The notes under the pieces: model-generated
Databases searched by the model: none
What the model was told of the DNA's origin: nothing
What the model saw: only the letters and a program-made list of their open reading frames with translations
From: Desulfovibrio sp. Huiquan2017
GTDB lineage: Bacteria; Desulfobacterota; Desulfovibrionia; Desulfovibrionales; Desulfovibrionaceae
Assembly: GCF_017351175.1 (NCBI RefSeq)
Contig: NZ_JAFMPN010000001.1
Location: forward strand, 1 to 64,000
Reading direction: 5' to 3'
DNA: 64,000 nucleotides
Position numbers and translations under genes: made by a program
Shown: in pieces, positions 63,631 through 64,000 of the stretch
Layout of the letters: each line of letters opens with the position of its first letter
How positions within the stretch are numbered: position 1 is the stretch's first letter

Positions 63631-64000
63631 ATGCGCATCTCCGGTTCCGGCACAGGCGGTTTTTCCTTCGACGGCGACAGTCGGTCCGACCGATTCCGCA
63701 ACCGGCACCGGCCCGGTCAAAAAGTCCGGGGTGTGCTGCTCAAGAACCTTCCGGACTCCATGGCCTGGGTAGACATCGACGGCGAACGGCTTCTGGCCCA
63801 GCTCGAAACCGCCCACGCCGAAGGCAGCCGCCTGCTTTTCCTCATCCAGCAACTTGTGCCGCACATTGTCCTCAAGGAGCTGACCGGCGGAGGGCAAGGG
63901 CGCACCGCCACCACCCTGTCCAGGGTCGGCGATTTCGATTCCGCGCGTACCCTCTTCGAGAACCGCTTTCGCCCGGCGCTCAAGCAGGCCGGTCTTTTCG
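63631..64000 (+). CDS. Unknown protein at the right edge, 3' end outside the window
   Basis: An open frame from the ATG at 63631 runs to the window edge (123 codons) without a stop. The start MRISGSGTGGFSFDGD is followed by a basic stretch and VRGVLLKNLPDSMAWVDIDGERLLAQLE, which recalls a small beta-barrel segment like those in flagellar hook-length or FliK-like proteins. A helix-rich part with LFLIQQLVPHIVLKEL comes next. It begins nine bases after the FipA-like gene. The ribosome site is weak (AGGGCACC). The call is tentative because the rest of the protein is missing. Confidence 0.55.
   Translation, partial: MRISGSGTGGFSFDGDSRSDRFRNRHRPGQKVRGVLLKNLPDSMAWVDIDGERLLAQLETAHAEGSRLLFLIQQLVPHIVLKELTGGGQGRTATTLSRVGDFDSARTLFENRFRPALKQAGLF

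Overview
The window is a compact, GC-rich bacterial chromosome segment. It has short intergenic gaps, many start/stop overlaps, and no insertion sequence, phage gene or CRISPR array. The gene content points to a Gram-negative, anaerobic, flagellated bacterium of the Desulfovibrionaceae (Desulfovibrio/Pseudodesulfovibrio type). The main clues are a one-chain pyruvate:ferredoxin oxidoreductase, a chemoreceptor fused to hemerythrin (like DcrH of Desulfovibrio), an iron alcohol dehydrogenase, an envelope operon using LpxI, and a polar-type flagellar operon with FlhF/FlhG. The assignment is inference from gene content and style, not from a database search.

Layout. 1-5.8 kb (minus strand): a run of three small-molecule kinases (PfkB, an APH-fold phosphotransferase, a CysC-like kinase), then miaB, a bifunctional-nuclease-family gene, a PHP hydrolase and a terminator; cutA lies upstream. 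5.9-7.7 kb (plus): nth and tgt. 7.7-23.2 kb (minus): a long envelope-biogenesis series lysS, lolC, lolD, bamA, skp, lpxD, fabZ, lpxA, lpxI, followed by a DUF89 gene, a large AsmA-family gene and a YihY/BrkB gene. Next come tRNA-Asn with its own promoter and terminator, and the MCP-hemerythrin receptor. 25.8-32.6 kb: an intergenic stretch that may encode a structured RNA, an anchored protein of unknown function, an MBL-double-rhodanese protein, and the pyruvate oxidoreductase behind a hairpin-rich leader. 32.8-34.6 kb: a thiamine salvage operon (thiamine-binding protein, thiM, thiE). 34.8-41.2 kb: a two-component pair and an opgG-orf-opgH glucan cluster. 41.4-49.8 kb: tRNA-Lys, a DsbD-like protein, alcohol dehydrogenase, an M24 peptidase, a CoA-binding/YkgJ/J-domain set, and hisHF. 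49.8-53.0 kb (minus): DUF4340 gene, rpoZ, dnaJ, moaC. 53.2-54.9 kb: a TtcA-family gene and an M23 peptidase. 55.0 kb to the right edge: fliR, flhB, flhA, flhF, flhG, fliA, cheY, fliL, then three little-characterised genes, the last cut by the window edge.

How it fits together. The minus-strand block carries out several successive steps of outer-membrane building: lipid A acylation (LpxA, LpxD, LpxI), the shared FabZ step, porin folding (Skp, BamA) and lipoprotein release (LolCD). The right-hand block builds the flagellar export gate (FliR, FlhB, FlhA) and sets flagellar place and number (FlhF, FlhG). It ends with a small membrane protein whose C-terminus looks like the DUF2802 domain of the FlhF-recruiting factor FipA. 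I consider that the most interesting lead here. Others are the small ORF that replaces the N-terminus of OpgH, the TolB-like domain on BamA, the three adjacent kinases, and the candidate RNA at 25.96-26.10 kb.
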